Part shown: one piece after another, positions 50,907 to 63,093 of the stretch
Numbering within the stretch: the stretch's first letter is position 1
Layout of the letters: each line of letters begins with the position of its first letter
Assembly: GCA_001661515.1 (NCBI GenBank)
Contig: LUVW01000013.1
Coordinates: 534,649 to 598,648 of the forward strand
Reading direction: 5' to 3'
DNA from: Capniomyces stellatus
Taxonomy: Eukaryota > Kickxellomycota > Harpellomycetes > Harpellales > Legeriomycetaceae
DNA length: 64,000 nucleotides
Made by a program: the position numbers and the translations under genes
Notes under the pieces: generated by a model
The model's database searches: none
Seen by the model: only the letters and a program-made list of their open reading frames with translations
Told to the model about the DNA's origin: nothing

Positions 50907-53486
50907 TTACACTTGATCCCTTATTCCTTTTTTCCTCTTGTTGTATCTTTTGCTCTTTACCCCTCCCCCTTCTCTTTTCCGATTCTTAAGGTTTGTAAAT
51001 CGATCCCTCTTTTTTCTTCTCCCCCCCCCTTGAATTTTTTTAGATTCTCTGTTATCTTCTTAATCGCCGAAAATATTCTTGATTCGAAGCCACCTATTTT
51101 GTTTTGTTTTTCCCAGAGTAAATGCGCCAATTTAGTACGTTATATCGCTAATATTTGTACACCTCGCATAGCTTCATCTATATTTTAAATTGCATTTTGC
51201 TTGCCACTTTCATTGCTTTTTAACACTACTTTCTTTTTTTGACGTTTACCTACCTTGATTAGTTATTCTTATAGTCACTCGCTTGTTTTCAAAATTCTCA
51301 GCGTCCTAAATAACTTTATGTCTATGTACCCTTTCAAGGTATATTTGATCTAGCTGCAGTATCCTAGACTTAAAAGTACTACCTTGTTTTTGTTACTGCT
51401 CGTCGTTTAGTAGTTCACACCCTTTTATCGCTATATGACCCTTTGGCGCCTGATTGGAATATTTATATTTACCCCCAATCTATATAGCCTTGTATTGTCT
51501 GCTTTCTATCCAACACCAAAGCACACAAGTGTTGATAGATCCTATTCCCTAATCGACTTGTATAACCTCTGGTGAAAATTATCAAGTTCGGCAACACATC
51601 AATGTTCTGCCTAATTTGCTAATTTGTTGATTTTTGCCTAATTTATTGCAGCAGGATTTATTCATCAAGACATTAACCCCTTTTATTTTCCGAGTTTACC
51701 CTCTTTATGTATAAAGCCGTTTAAATACGCGTTAATTTTTTTCACTATTTTTTCTCCTATTTGTTTGTTTTTTGTTATATTATTAACACTATCGCGTTTA
51801 TTTTTTTAACTCAATATACCTTAAATCCCTTGAACGTTTTTTATTTCTTTTTTTTTCTTTCTATTCGAGCTTTCTTTTGTCTTTAATTTTTTTTCTATAA
51901 AGCTTTTAATGCTACGTTTGTTCGTTTGTTGATGCTTCTTAGTAAATCACCCCATAATTAAAAATGAACTATCTCTGCCAACTATTTTCTATTGCTTTTT
52001 TGTTAAGTTTTTTCCTTTACATCACTTTGGTTTACTTTTCGTCTCTTCTCTGACTTTCCAACTTGTTTAATCATCTTCTATTTGGTTAATGCTAGTCTTT
52101 TATAAATCTTGCTTTTAATTTCTCGAGTGTTAAACTTCCTATTCGATATCGGTTTTAAAATTAATAAAGAAAATTTTTCTTCATCGATTTTCTAACCCAA
52201 TAGTACAACATATATTCTAAGGTTTCCATTTATTTTTTATTACACTTTTATTAGCTAATTATAATTATATCCCTCTCATTAATCTGAATTTTTGGCTTTG
52301 GGCCTTTTTCTGTTTGTGTTAGCATTTGCCAAACAGCAGCTATCCAATGATAATCCCCTTTTTTACTACGCAACCAATAATATACATTGCCAATCTAGTT
52401 TTTTTTGTCGCCTTTTGTTGTTTATTTTTCTGCTGTTTTTTTTTCTGTTGCCTTCCAAATCTCTAGCACTGCTACACCTCCTATTCTGCCAACATCTCTC
52501 AGGTAGTGCATTCCACAAACTTATTCGCGCTTCAATTTCCGCGTCTTTACTCAACATTTAAACTTGCCCAACCAGTAATTTTACCCCAAACATAAATCTG
52601 TTCCTATTCCATTTCAACACGACATTATCACGTTTTATGTTTCTTTAATATCGTGTGTCGCTCTCCTATTTTTAGTTTATTCCATTATTCTTTTGTAAAC
52701 TCAGTTGAAGAAAGAAAAAGACGCAAATCATAACAAACACGAAATGTGAAATTAACAGCACTTTTTCTCTTGGCTTGATTAATGTCTCAATTATCGTCTC
52801 ACCATCTATTTGTATTGTGCTTTTCTTTTTTTCTTATTTTAATTAACACACTTTCGTGAATTTATCGCGTTCCATATTAATCACAGTTGATATGACTTCG
52901 TATTAACACGAGCCTCGCTACCGATACTTTGGCTCCAAAAGCTTCTAATTCCTGTATCTTAATCGTCGGTAAACAATCACCCAAACTCTTCTGTCTCTGC
53001 CATACCTGTTAAAAGTATATCCCATCCATGCATACTACTTTAACCAAGCATATTTGCCAACAACCAGTAATACGCCAGCACTGCTTGAAACTTTTCACAC
53101 TTTTGCCTCATCACAAATTCACTGGTTTAGTTTGGAACAACAAACCACCAACATAACTTGTCGCTTTTTACATTCAAGATTTGTTGTGTGTAATCCAAGA
53201 ATACCACAGTTTTTTTTTAATTACTGACATCCGTACATTTAAAAAAATGAACATTGCACCCAAACTCTAAATCAAAAATAGTTAGAGGCTTGCAATAACA
53301 AAAAATACTCAGTGATATTTTGTACTCTTAAACTTACGCACCTACTTTGATGCAATATGTTTGCTGTATATGGGCTTCATCTACCATACCATGTCTTCGT
53401 AAGCATCATACTTTTAGTCTACGTATCTTTAATCTGACGTCAATCCTTGAGATGGTCATGGTATTCTAATTTTTAAAAAAATTATG
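50907..53486. other. Long pyrimidine-rich 5' region of SWI1
   Basis: About 2.6 kb without a supported gene on either strand. The plus strand is rich in T and C with few G runs, so on the SWI1 transcript strand it is purine-rich. It may be a long 5' leader and promoter for the 6.5-kb SWI1 gene. The right end is the 5' flank of the tRNA gene. Confidence 0.5.
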
Positions 53487-53568
53487 GTCAGTGTGTCCGA
53501 GCGGTTAAGGAGATAGACTTGAAATCTATTGGGCTATGCCCGCACAGGTTCAAATCCTGTCGCTGACG
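53487..53568 (+). tRNA. tRNA-Ser(UGA)
   Basis: An 82-nt tRNA without intron or encoded CCA. The acceptor arm pairs GTCAGTG with CGCTGAC (seven pairs, one T-G). The B-box/T-arm reads GGTTCAAATCC, and the anticodon loop CTTGAAA gives TGA. A long variable arm (about GGGCTATGCCC) and discriminator G are as expected for serine. A run of nine T at 53574-53582 serves as pol III terminator. Confidence 0.96.
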
Positions 53569-54078
53569 TATAATTTTTTTTTGCCTTCATATTGCTATAA
53601 TACATTTTTGGATATACAAAATGTAAGCGCCGTCTTTTTTTTTCCCTTTCTTTACACTAGTATATTGAATTTGAATAAAAATATTCTAGTAAATTATCTT
53701 CTGTGTTACGCTTGCATATAAAATGCCGACTACTGAGTATTAAATACTGAAAACAAACCAATAAACCAATAGTGTGCGTTTGACTTGAAATACAACTTGA
53801 TTTAAACACAACGAATAAATTATCTACAGCTTTTCTTCCTATTGATTCAAACTTTTTTTCGCTAGTAAATAAATAATCACAAGAATCCAAAAACTCGTTG
53901 GCAAACAACAAGAAACCAAATCAATTCCGTATCAACACAACAAGCTCTGATTACAATTGCTAAGGTTCAGATTTCAGAATTTAACGAATACAATAAATTA
54001 CATTCATTTAACCAACAGCGCTGCCTCAACACCAGTTCTTGTCATCCATCACTAGTAACTAAAAGAAAAGACGATAAA
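53569..54078. other. Spacer between tRNA-Ser and prefoldin gene
   Basis: 510 bp, AT-rich. It includes the pol III terminator directly after the tRNA and the presumed prefoldin promoter. No further gene seen. Confidence 0.55.
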
Positions 54079-55329
54079 ATGGAAACTAATCCAAGAGGTA
54101 TTCCAAAGGCACCATTTATCGTAAGCACACTGTAACTATTACCAATGATATAATCATTTGAATTTGTTCAAGCAATCTTACTATTTTTAGAATGCGGCTT
54201 AGATTCCTACGTTGTAATATCATGTTTTGCAATTCCAGCAGCACAGATACTTGGACATATTGCGTATATAAAACATCCCTGATTTTACTCAATAGAGCGA
54301 TGTTGGTAGCTATATATCCCAAAACGAATCTGTACCCGTCACTTTGAAAAAATTCACCGAAGCCATAAAGTAAGCACAAGTCTTGTTTTATGATGATTTA
54401 CATCTATCCATGGCGTCTGTTTTCCAGTAGTAACCTTTTCAAATCTAACCTTAATAATGATGAAATAAACATAAATATAGCAAGTACAAATTTATGGAAA
54501 TGAACACACTGCAAAGAAAAAAAAGCTTAGAAGACAAGATCCCAGAAATTGAGACCTCCCTAAACATGGTTGAGTATATTATTGACAGAAAGGTAACAAG
54601 GTCTAATCGAATATCTGTACAACTATATGTATTCTGAATTCAAAATTCAATTTCCAAAATCAAATTTTGAACGACATTCTCCTGTCTTTTTATTTTTATT
54701 CTACCAACGTAGTAAACTGTTAATTTTAAATATCCTATTCAGTATCTTCTTATTTCATACTTGCTTTAATAAATAAAATAGAACCCCGAGGAGCCTATCG
54801 AGACGCTTTACGAGCTCCACGATACCCTGTATGCAAAAGCAGCAGTTGAACAGCCTGAACAAGTTTACCTATGGCTTGGGGTATGCATCGATTGTCTTTT
54901 TTTGTCTTTCTTATCCCCTTACTTCCACCCACTATTTTACCATTGTCCTATTATAAAAGTAGCAAGATGTGAGCATATATTTGACAATTGAATACTTAAA
55001 TGACCACTTCAACTAATCAATAGGCCAACGTGATGCTAGCGTATACTCTTGAAGAGGCAAGAGCTCTACTATCGTCCAAACTGGAATCAGCCAAAAAGAG
55101 TCTATCGTTTGCTGTTGAAGACTTGGATTTTTTGAGAGATCAGATCACCACAATGGAAGTCAGTAAGTGGTACCTCAAAGTAATGAATTTGCAATGTCCA
55201 CAAAATAATTGCCAAGAAGCCTTTGATGAATCTAACCTTTTAAATCAACTGTATTTTACTATAGACACTGCCCGTACATATAACTGGGATGTCAAACAAA
55301 GAAGGTTGGCTAAAGAAGGTTCTAGTTAA
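54079..55329 (+). CDS. PAC10: Prefoldin subunit 3 (VBP1/PAC10)
   Basis: Alpha-type subunit of the hexameric prefoldin co-chaperone, which passes unfolded actin and tubulin to CCT. Six exons: 54079-54120, 54296-54369, 54481-54592, 54782-54880, 55024-55162 and 55265-55329, giving 176 residues (human 197). The N-terminus contains [11 protein letters not shown]. The first coiled coil reads [20 protein letters not shown], the hairpin includes [20 protein letters not shown], and the second coiled coil has [20 protein letters not shown]. The end [13 protein letters not shown] is diagnostic of this subunit. Introns are 101-189 bp and all GT-AG. Confidence 0.96.
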
Positions 55330-55648
55330 CTCGCTATTAGGCCTACAGCCAAAATCTGAAATTTTTATAGAGCCGTTCAAGATCTTGCTTATTAATAAAC
55401 ATATACTTTATGCATGTTCATTTCTTTCACGCTAAATGCTGATATACGCTCACATGACATATTTTTTATCAAACTGATGGCAGCAAACACAGTCGAAAAG
55501 TATGGCTGGTGTTGGCTTGGTTGTTTTAGCGGTTAATGGTTGTATTATATATATTTACCAATTACTTATGTTACAGAAAAAGATCAAATTAGATTTAGCC
55601 AAAAGAAAATGCGATATATATTCAAAAGCAAACCAGCGATGTCGTTGG
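55330..55648. other. Convergent 3' spacer prefoldin / MED6
   Basis: 319 bp between the prefoldin stop (plus) and the MED6 stop (minus). AT-rich 3' flank; no gene seen. Confidence 0.6.
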
Positions 55649-57087
55649 TTAGAGTTTGTTGGAAGATGAAGATGAGGTATTCAGGTCTGCTAAATTCGAT
55701 ATTGATTTCTGTACCATCGGCAATCCCATCGCAGGCGGCGTCTTGGCTGCTATTAAACTCGGCGTGGTAGGTCCAGAAATGGGTGCATACACAGAGGGAT
55801 TCGGTGTTGCTGGCATTTTATCAAATGTTGCATTGTTGAGTCTTTGAAACTCAGAGTTCGCTGAAGAAATGTGTCCGATTGAGCCAGGGATTAAGTCTGC
55901 TGGCACACTCAAACCAAACTTACTCCCGTAATGGCTGCTTGGGTTTATCAAAGACCGCAAGTTGTCATTTACCACGTTATCTTTTTTAGCTTTAAGGGCC
56001 TGTTCGTTTGCTATTTTGGTTTGCTGTGATATTATAGAGTGTTTATTTGGTCCTAGGGCCAACATATAATCGATTGTGCTTTGAAATTGGTCTTTTAGCT
56101 GCTGGCTACTTGCGTCTGAATTTACTTTGTCTAGGTTATGCACATTTTATAAGAATTAAAACTGGTTAAAGGCATAAAAAAAAAAGCCAATTTTAGCCAA
56201 AAGAAAATATCTTTAAAAAAAAGGATTTATGAAATAATAGTATGAGGGATTGTTCTTTGCAAGTATAGCCGCCCCTTACCTTTGGATAATTTAGATTGGC
56301 TCTTAAATTCGTGCTTGGGTTCTTTCCAAGAGTATCCTCGGAATGGATGGTAATCGACTTGGTTTGTGACCAGCTTGAAGCTATCTTCCACCAACTTCAG
56401 ACTTGTCAACTATTAACAGACAATCGGTAAATGTTACAGAAACATCCCAAATAAGAGCCACCAACGAATTCAGACTAATTATAACGTACCATTCTTGAAG
56501 ATAATATCGATTTCAGAGAAGGAGCCTGGTAAATGTTCCCGTTAAAAATGTAATATAACGATATATTCACGGCTACAATATAGCACATAAAAAGTGTTAT
56601 TACAAAGCAAGGATATCCCTCTCAACATGCACGCGAAACCCCAGTGATGGCCAGCGCAGCAAATGTACGGTTTATAGTATGCTCACAAACCTTTTATAGG
56701 TGACATTCTTTTTCGCTTTGCAATAATAAACAGATCTGGCCATTGCTCGTGGATTAATGCAAATTCAGTACCCACCATTTGACTATTGATTTATTTTCAA
56801 ATACAGATTTAGCAACTTTTACTTTTTTAACGAACATATAGCAATCCTGTTCAAGTTATATATGTGCATATAAATACTTGCGTTAAATCAAAGCTGACGT
56901 TTTGCAAAGCATTGAATTTGGTCTGCATACTTAGCACCGCGTTATTGCTCGTGGGATCCCAAAATGGCGACAAACTAAAGTACTCGAGAACATTGTCTGG
57001 TGTCAAACCTCCTGATTGTAATATCCATTCAGAAAACCTCCATTCAATTCCCATCAGGTCTGAATTGTCTAAAGTAGCCCCACTCAT
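55649..57087 (-). CDS. MED6: Mediator complex subunit 6
   Basis: Head-module subunit of Mediator, which links activators to RNA polymerase II. Five exons: 56882-57087, 56691-56782, 56490-56572, 56280-56409 and 55649-56130, giving 330 residues. The N-terminus has LMGIEWRFSEWI, then DNVLEYFSLSPFWDPTSNNA, the family hallmark (human LDYFSERSNPFYD..CNN). QMVGTEFALIHEQWPDLFII and FNGNIYQAPSLKSILSSRM match the two following conserved blocks, and FRGYSWKEP matches the human YWWHFKD region. Intron 1 (56783-56881) must use a GC donor: exon 1 ends in phase 2 as AC before GCAAGT, and the downstream acceptor supplies T to give TQMVG. A GT donor two codons on would force a stop. Confidence 0.94.
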
Positions 57088-57772
57088 TTTATATTATTTT
57101 ATACTTGAATCTTTGATTAAGAATACAACTCGAAAGATACAAATAAACAAGCTGGGAAGTCAAAAGTTAAACTAATTCCCAAAACAAAAGCAAATAAATA
57201 GGAAACCAAGCAAATAAAATTTTGTTTGTTTTATTTTTTTTTATTGAATTTATTAATATGAACGTTAATATTTTTTTGTTTATTTCTATGCAAAAGTTCA
57301 ATTTCAGACTATTGTCAGCCTTGTTGGTTTCATTGCTAATAGTTTCCAGCTTGGTTTTACAAAATGAAAATTAGCCAGCAAAGGGGTTTCAAAGCCTTGT
57401 CTTTTACTTTTAGCCAATTCATTGCATACCGAAAAGTGTACTCAACGGAACGTTCAAAGCCAGCTTGAAAAGAAGCAGTCCAAATACGAGCAACCAAGAG
57501 AATCGAAACAAAGTAGAATAAGAAATAAACCGGGAGCCAAGAGGAATCCGGACATATATCAGCATCGCTATTATTAAACCGCTGTTTTCATAAAAGCGCG
57601 CTGTACTGTGTGTGTTTATATCTATGTTTATGGAGTGGGAGAATAGCATAATAATTGAATAAAATTCAAAATATAGTTAATTATATATATTTTTTTAAAA
57701 AAAAAAACAAAAAAAAAAACAAAGAAATATTGGAAAGTTTTAAATGTAATACGACGACATGTCATGCCGAGC
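57088..57772. promoter_or_regulatory. MED6 promoter and PRP46 3' flank
   Basis: 685 bp between the MED6 start and the PRP46 stop on the same strand. AT-rich with A and T homopolymers at 57690-57720. No gene supported. Confidence 0.45.
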
Positions 57773-59974
57773 TCAGAACTTTCTACGAGAAAGTGTAGGT
57801 TTCCAGTTAAGCGGATGGGTTTCGGGGGTTGCATTTTCGTCTTCCTTATAAATTTTGATTGTTTTGTCAGCCTCTCCAGTAATCAAACGAAGACCAGTTT
57901 TGTCAAACATGGATGTAAATATACCAGCTTCGCTGTCCAAAGACCCAGGTTGTATAAGGGTGTCAGTTTCTTGGAAGCAGTGGCCAGTTTTCCAGTCCCA
58001 GAATCGCATGCTGCCGTTATCAGCTATAAAATAACGCCATTATTAAATGTTGAGATTGGATTGGTGGCAGCTCAATCTAGCACAAAATTGAAGCTGAGTC
58101 TATACACAAAGCAACTAAAAGTATGTATTTGGTCTGGAATAACTTACCTCCTGAAAATACAACATTATCGCTATTGACGGACAGAGTGTTGATAATTGAA
58201 TTGTGGCCGTCAAAGCTTTGAACAAACTCGCCTTTGGGACATCTCCACTGCTTTATACTATCGGTACTTCCACTAATAAAACCAAACTCGTTTGGGTGCA
58301 GCGCCAATGTACGGACAGATTTTTTATGGTGTGTCAATGTAGACATGGTTTTTCCTGCTGCAAGATCCCACAGCCTAACAGTAGAATCCATGGATCCGGT
58401 AATTACTTGGGGATCTGCCTCCTGGCATTTAACTGAAGCTATTGTCGCTGTGTGCCCTGACAGCACATGGACTGCCTGTTTGGTGCGGATATCCCAAACT
58501 CTAGCTGTTGCATCACGTCCAGCAGTCACCAGCAAGTCCAACACCGGGTGCAAAGACATGGCGTAAACACCCGACAAGTGGCCGTGGTAGTGACGAATAA
58601 CTTTGTTTTGTTCAAGGTCCCAACATTTTACCATTTTGTCTTCGCCGCAAGAGAACAAGTACGGGTGGCGGGGCGATATCTCAAGACCTCTGACTGGTGA
58701 TATATGCCCTGTCAACGTGAGCTTTAGTGAGCCTGACGCAAGATCCCATATCTAGGTGTCATTTATACAAAATCAACTCTAATTTAGTAAATTAATCTGC
58801 CGCCAATTTTTGCTCAACTCCCGACATCCCATAAATCCATACAACTTACCTTGATAGTTCTATCCACAGCCCCTGACGCAAACCACTTATTTCCCGGCTC
58901 AATTGCAAGTGATCTCACCCAGCCCATATGCCCACTCAGTACCTAAATTTAACCAAGCGTTTCAGTAAACGCAATTCCAAACCAAAATACCTTTGTTGAT
59001 CACCTGTTTGAAATCAAAAGCTAGCTTTACCTTCATAAGCTTCCATGGTGGATGCCACTCTGGCTTTGGAATCTCGTAGTTTCTCTTTCTAACCAACTGT
59101 TGGCCCGGTGGCGGCGTATCAGCTGACCTCTTGTTGCTAACGCCATATAGCGAAAGCTCTCCTTCCACTGATGTGACATCCTTAGCTCGCTTTTTGCTAT
59201 TTTTAGATTAGGAAACTTTATATTTAGCTTTCTTTCACTTTCTCTCTTTTATAATGGACTATATGTCATAAAAATCGCATTGATTAATGCTTGTTACAAC
59301 TGTCGTTAAATTACCTTGACGTTTTTGTTTGTTTTCCTTCAAGGCTGGCTATAATCTTATCTGCATCTTCGCTAAGAAGCTTTTTGCTGATTTCTTTTTC
59401 TATTTGGCAGGTTTTGTTGACGTTTTTTTTTAAAAAAAAGAGAATACAAAAACAAGACACCAAGCACTTGTAAAACACCTAGGCGTACAATGACACAACT
59501 ACGTCGCGTTTAGTATTTACTAAATATATACCTGATTCGGATTCCAATGTTAGTAATTTAACCTCATTAGCTGGTTTCTCGAACTTGTGGTTATTTATTT
59601 TACGCGATACTTTATACTCTGCTTGCAGCTTACTAGCAATCTTGATCTTCTGACTACTCGGTTTTAGGACAGAAGAATATTGGTAAATTTCAGTAATAAT
59701 AAAAGACATGATATTATGTTGGTAACTTGCAAATGGTTTTAATCAATATTATAATAAACAATTGCATGTTCTGGACATCTGGCTAAATCAATCCTGAATC
59801 CGACTATGCCCAGTAATTCTCTAGTTGTAATACTATGCCAAAAACCTACCTCTGCTCGCAACTCGCTGGAGTAGACCCGAATTCGCCCAAGAACACGGCC
59901 TTGGTTCTGTCTATTGATTGTGTTGCTAATTTAAGCTCGAAATCCTCCTCCTTTTGTGTTTGCATTTCTATCAT
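57773..59974 (-). CDS. PRP46: Spliceosomal WD40 protein PRP46/PLRG1
   Basis: WD40 component of the PRP19/CDC5 complex that activates the spliceosome. Seven exons: 59850-59974, 59532-59653, 59315-59399, 59031-59196, 58850-58942, 58148-58751 and 57773-58023, giving 481 residues. The start at 59974 was chosen because the first exon carries [17 protein letters not shown] and joins in phase to [15 protein letters not shown], matching the human N-terminus. A later ATG at 59709 would lose this block. [20 protein letters not shown] introduces seven WD repeats; [40 protein letters not shown] and [20 protein letters not shown] are near-identical to the family. The end is [15 protein letters not shown] followed by a basic tail. 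Confidence 0.96.
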
Positions 59975-60884
59975 TTTTCAACTCGATGTTTTTGTCGCTT
60001 TATTTACCGCCAGTATTTACTTGATACTTTTACATCAATTCCGAATTAATGTATTTTGCTTTGTTGTTTACTTCTACTTTTTTATAATAAAAAATAAAAT
60101 AAAATGGCGTTGTAAAGCCAATAAACTAAACTAACCCGAGCTTTTGACGTTACTCGTTTGTTGTTTATTTTTATTTCCAATGCTGTGTATACTGCTTTTT
60201 CAATCAATTGGACTTTGGCTGAGATTGTTTTATTTTTGGATTCTATTATAAGTTATTTCGCTATTTTGACAATTATAATTTCGTTTATAAGCTTATATTT
60301 GTTAATCACGAAAATTTGGCATTTAGAAACCAAGTATGTGAAATTAAACAAAAGTCTGCTCTCTATAAATTGAAAAATTACAAAAAAAAACCACAAAAAA
60401 AAATTTAAGATTTAGGTCGATTCTGTTGGATGATAACTTTGAGTTTAAATCAAGCGCTAATTGGTTGTAGTTTGTTCAACCCAAATACCCAGCCTATGTT
60501 TGTGGTTTACACAACCATTCTTTTAACACATTCGGCTTGTATTTAATCGAGCAATTTACTCGAGCACTGGGTTGGAACTACTGGATCAAAGAAATCTGCT
60601 TAAATGTTTCTAGCAAAACTCGCGCCTAGCTCTAAATTGCCAAATTAAAATCGATGTTGTAAACATTAGTTTAAAGCTGGTTAAAGTAAACAAAAAAAAA
60701 AAAACAGAAAAAAAAACAGAAACAGAAACTATCATAAAGTCGGGTTGTTTACTTTGAGCTACCGAATTGTTACTACAACCAAACTACACGAATCTGCGCT
60801 GCGATTTACCTTTCAACATATTTAAAATACAATCAAGTTCTCGCCATATATTTTATAGCTAATTTTTCAAACCACCAAATCGAA
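59975..60884. promoter_or_regulatory. Divergent promoter region PRP46 / OGG1
   Basis: About 910 bp of AT-rich DNA between two divergent starts, with A-rich runs at 60376-60402 and 60690-60725. No gene seen; an 81-codon plus frame near 60158-60373 is hydrophobic and lacks splice support. Confidence 0.45.
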
Positions 60885-63093
60885 ATGTCTTTGAAAACCA
60901 AATGGATAGAGCTGTGTACACGGCCCAAAGAGCTCCATTTGCACTCAACATTAATGTGCGGACAGGCTTTCAGATGGATTAGCGTCGAAAACAACACTTG
61001 GTACCACTTAATTGTTTATCAATATTGTATGTTTTCTTAAAAATAAAAACACTTTGGTCTTCTTGTGTATTTATTTTGTGAGAATGACTTGCTGTTGTCT
61101 GTTTTAGGATATGCACACTATGGGGGAAGGCCGTTGCTTTGCGAGAACAAGGTAAACTGGGCGTATATTGACAAATTGGAGCGTTTTTTATATATTATAA
61201 AATAGACTGCTGAATAGGATTATTGTTTTAATTTACACTGAACCATAAAGCGTATATATTTTTGTTCTAGACAACACGATTCTGTTCAAGGTGCTGAAAA
61301 ACAAGGGCAAAGACGTGGAAAAATATGGCGAAAATACAGATAAAGACATAGAGCTCAAGCTAAGAGACTACTTTCAGCTGGAAGTATCGTTAGAATCGCT
61401 ATGCGAAGCTTGGTCTACTCTAGATTGCAATTTTAAGGAAAAGTATATCACAAAGGAGAAATATGGCATCAGGACTCTTCGCCAAGATCCAGTTGAAAAC
61501 CTTTTTTCCTTTATTTGTACGAGCAACAACAATATCAAGCGAATTACGAAAATGGTACTTTATATTAGTTTATCCAAACTACAATATATTCTATTATCTA
61601 CTTAATGACTCCAAGCAGTGAAGCATAGGCGATTGGTGTCTTGGGTGTATTATAAACATAAGATACATCGAATAAGCCAGCTTAAATTGTTTGATGCGTA
61701 AATCATCAGAGTTAGAACTGCATGCTCATAATTCGACTAAAAAAGCTGTTGGCCTACTCCAATAAAAAAAACTGTTAGCTTTCCAACAAACAGAAACCCG
61801 TGTTTTGTTTATAAAATCGCAATGGTTAGTTATGGGATGAATTATCAATATTCAACTGCACTAAACACTTGGTCTATATAGATAAACGGCTTATGCACCG
61901 AGTATGGAGATGCAATTGACATCGATGAAGAGTTTACTAGTATAAAGAGGCTGCATTTGTTTCCTAAAGTGTCGAGCCTTTACCAAGATGGAGTTGAGGA
62001 CAGATTGAGAGAGCTGGGCTTTGGCTATAGAGCAAAATACATTTATCAAAGTGCAAAGTTTATCTGCATTAACAATAAAATGCCGGATAAATGGCTAATG
62101 TCTTTGAGGGCCACGCCTTACTCTGAAACTAAACAAGAGCTGCTTAAATTGACTGGGGTAACTTGATGCGAACCATAGTTGTGATTAATATATATTTGTT
62201 CGACTGCTGGAAACTTGAGCAAAGAAAAAAAAACATATCATTATATAAGCAATTTAGGAATAGATTAATAACCACATTACTAATTTTATTGCATTGATCC
62301 AATCTTTGGTTGCTAGGTGGGACCCAAAGTTGCTGATTGTGTGGTAGGTACAAGTGTTTACTTTTTTGTTTTGTTTTATTGAAATACAAGTGTTTAATTT
62401 TGTTTGCATAAAACTCCTTGTTGGGAGCTCGAGAAACTAAACAATATTTATAATTTTTATTACAACTAGTGTTTGATGTCTATGGACAAGTCACATGCAA
62501 TTCCAGTTGACACCCACGTTTTGCAGGTTTCTAAACGCGATTACGCAGAGAATGGTAACTTTATCAGGATAGTGAAAGAGATGGTATCAAGTAAAACCAA
62601 GCCTGCTAACACAGATAGGGATGATATTACGATTGAAGAGGCTAAAGAGATCACAAGAGTAATCAAATCATCAAAAACAGTTACAACCGCCGTCTATGAA
62701 GCTGTCTGCAAGATGTTTTTGGTGATTTTTGGACCATATTGCGGATGGGCTCAAAGTGTTTTGTTTGTTAGTGACTTGCCAGATTCAACCTCAAAGGCGC
62801 CTGTTATCAAAGCTGAAAGCATCAAGTCAGATTCGACAGCTCTGCAACCAATAACCGATACAAATGTTGGAAAAACGACCAAAAGCCAGCCAAAAAACGA
62901 CAACATAGTCAATGTCAAAAAGGGAACGACGGTCAGTGAGCCAGGGAACGGTTTGAAGCGTAGCCAAAGGAGCATCAAAAACAATTTAGTTGTGGATAAA
63001 AAACTAAAACTTGGTGGAGTGAAGCCAGAAAGCATAGACAATCGGAACGGTATTACTAGGGCTGCACAGCTGGGACTAAGACCAAGAAAATAA
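60885..63093 (+). CDS. OGG1: 8-oxoguanine DNA glycosylase/AP lyase
   Basis: Bifunctional HhH-GPD glycosylase that removes 8-oxoG from DNA. Six exons: 60885-61000, 61108-61151, 61271-61554, 61882-62157, 62317-62343 and 62470-63093, giving 456 residues (human about 345). The N-terminus has RPKELHLHSTLMCGQAFRW. FICTSNNNIKRITKM, ELGFGYRAKYIY and LTGVGPKVADCVCLMSMDK match the hairpin-helix-hairpin region, and IPVDTHVLQVSKRDY the GPD loop. The catalytic Lys is residue 244 and the Asp residue 263, the same 19-residue spacing as human K249 and D268. GPYCGWAQSVLFVSDL closes the core. A lysine-rich C-terminal extension (about 100 residues, KRSQRSIKNN and KKLK) may be a nuclear signal. Exon 5 is only 27 nt and encodes VGPKVADCV. 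Confidence 0.96.

Noticed and set aside
59835..60134. 99-codon plus-strand frame with hydrophobic stretches
   Set aside because: It overlaps, in antisense, the first exon of PRP46 (59850-59974), which joins in phase to conserved sequence.
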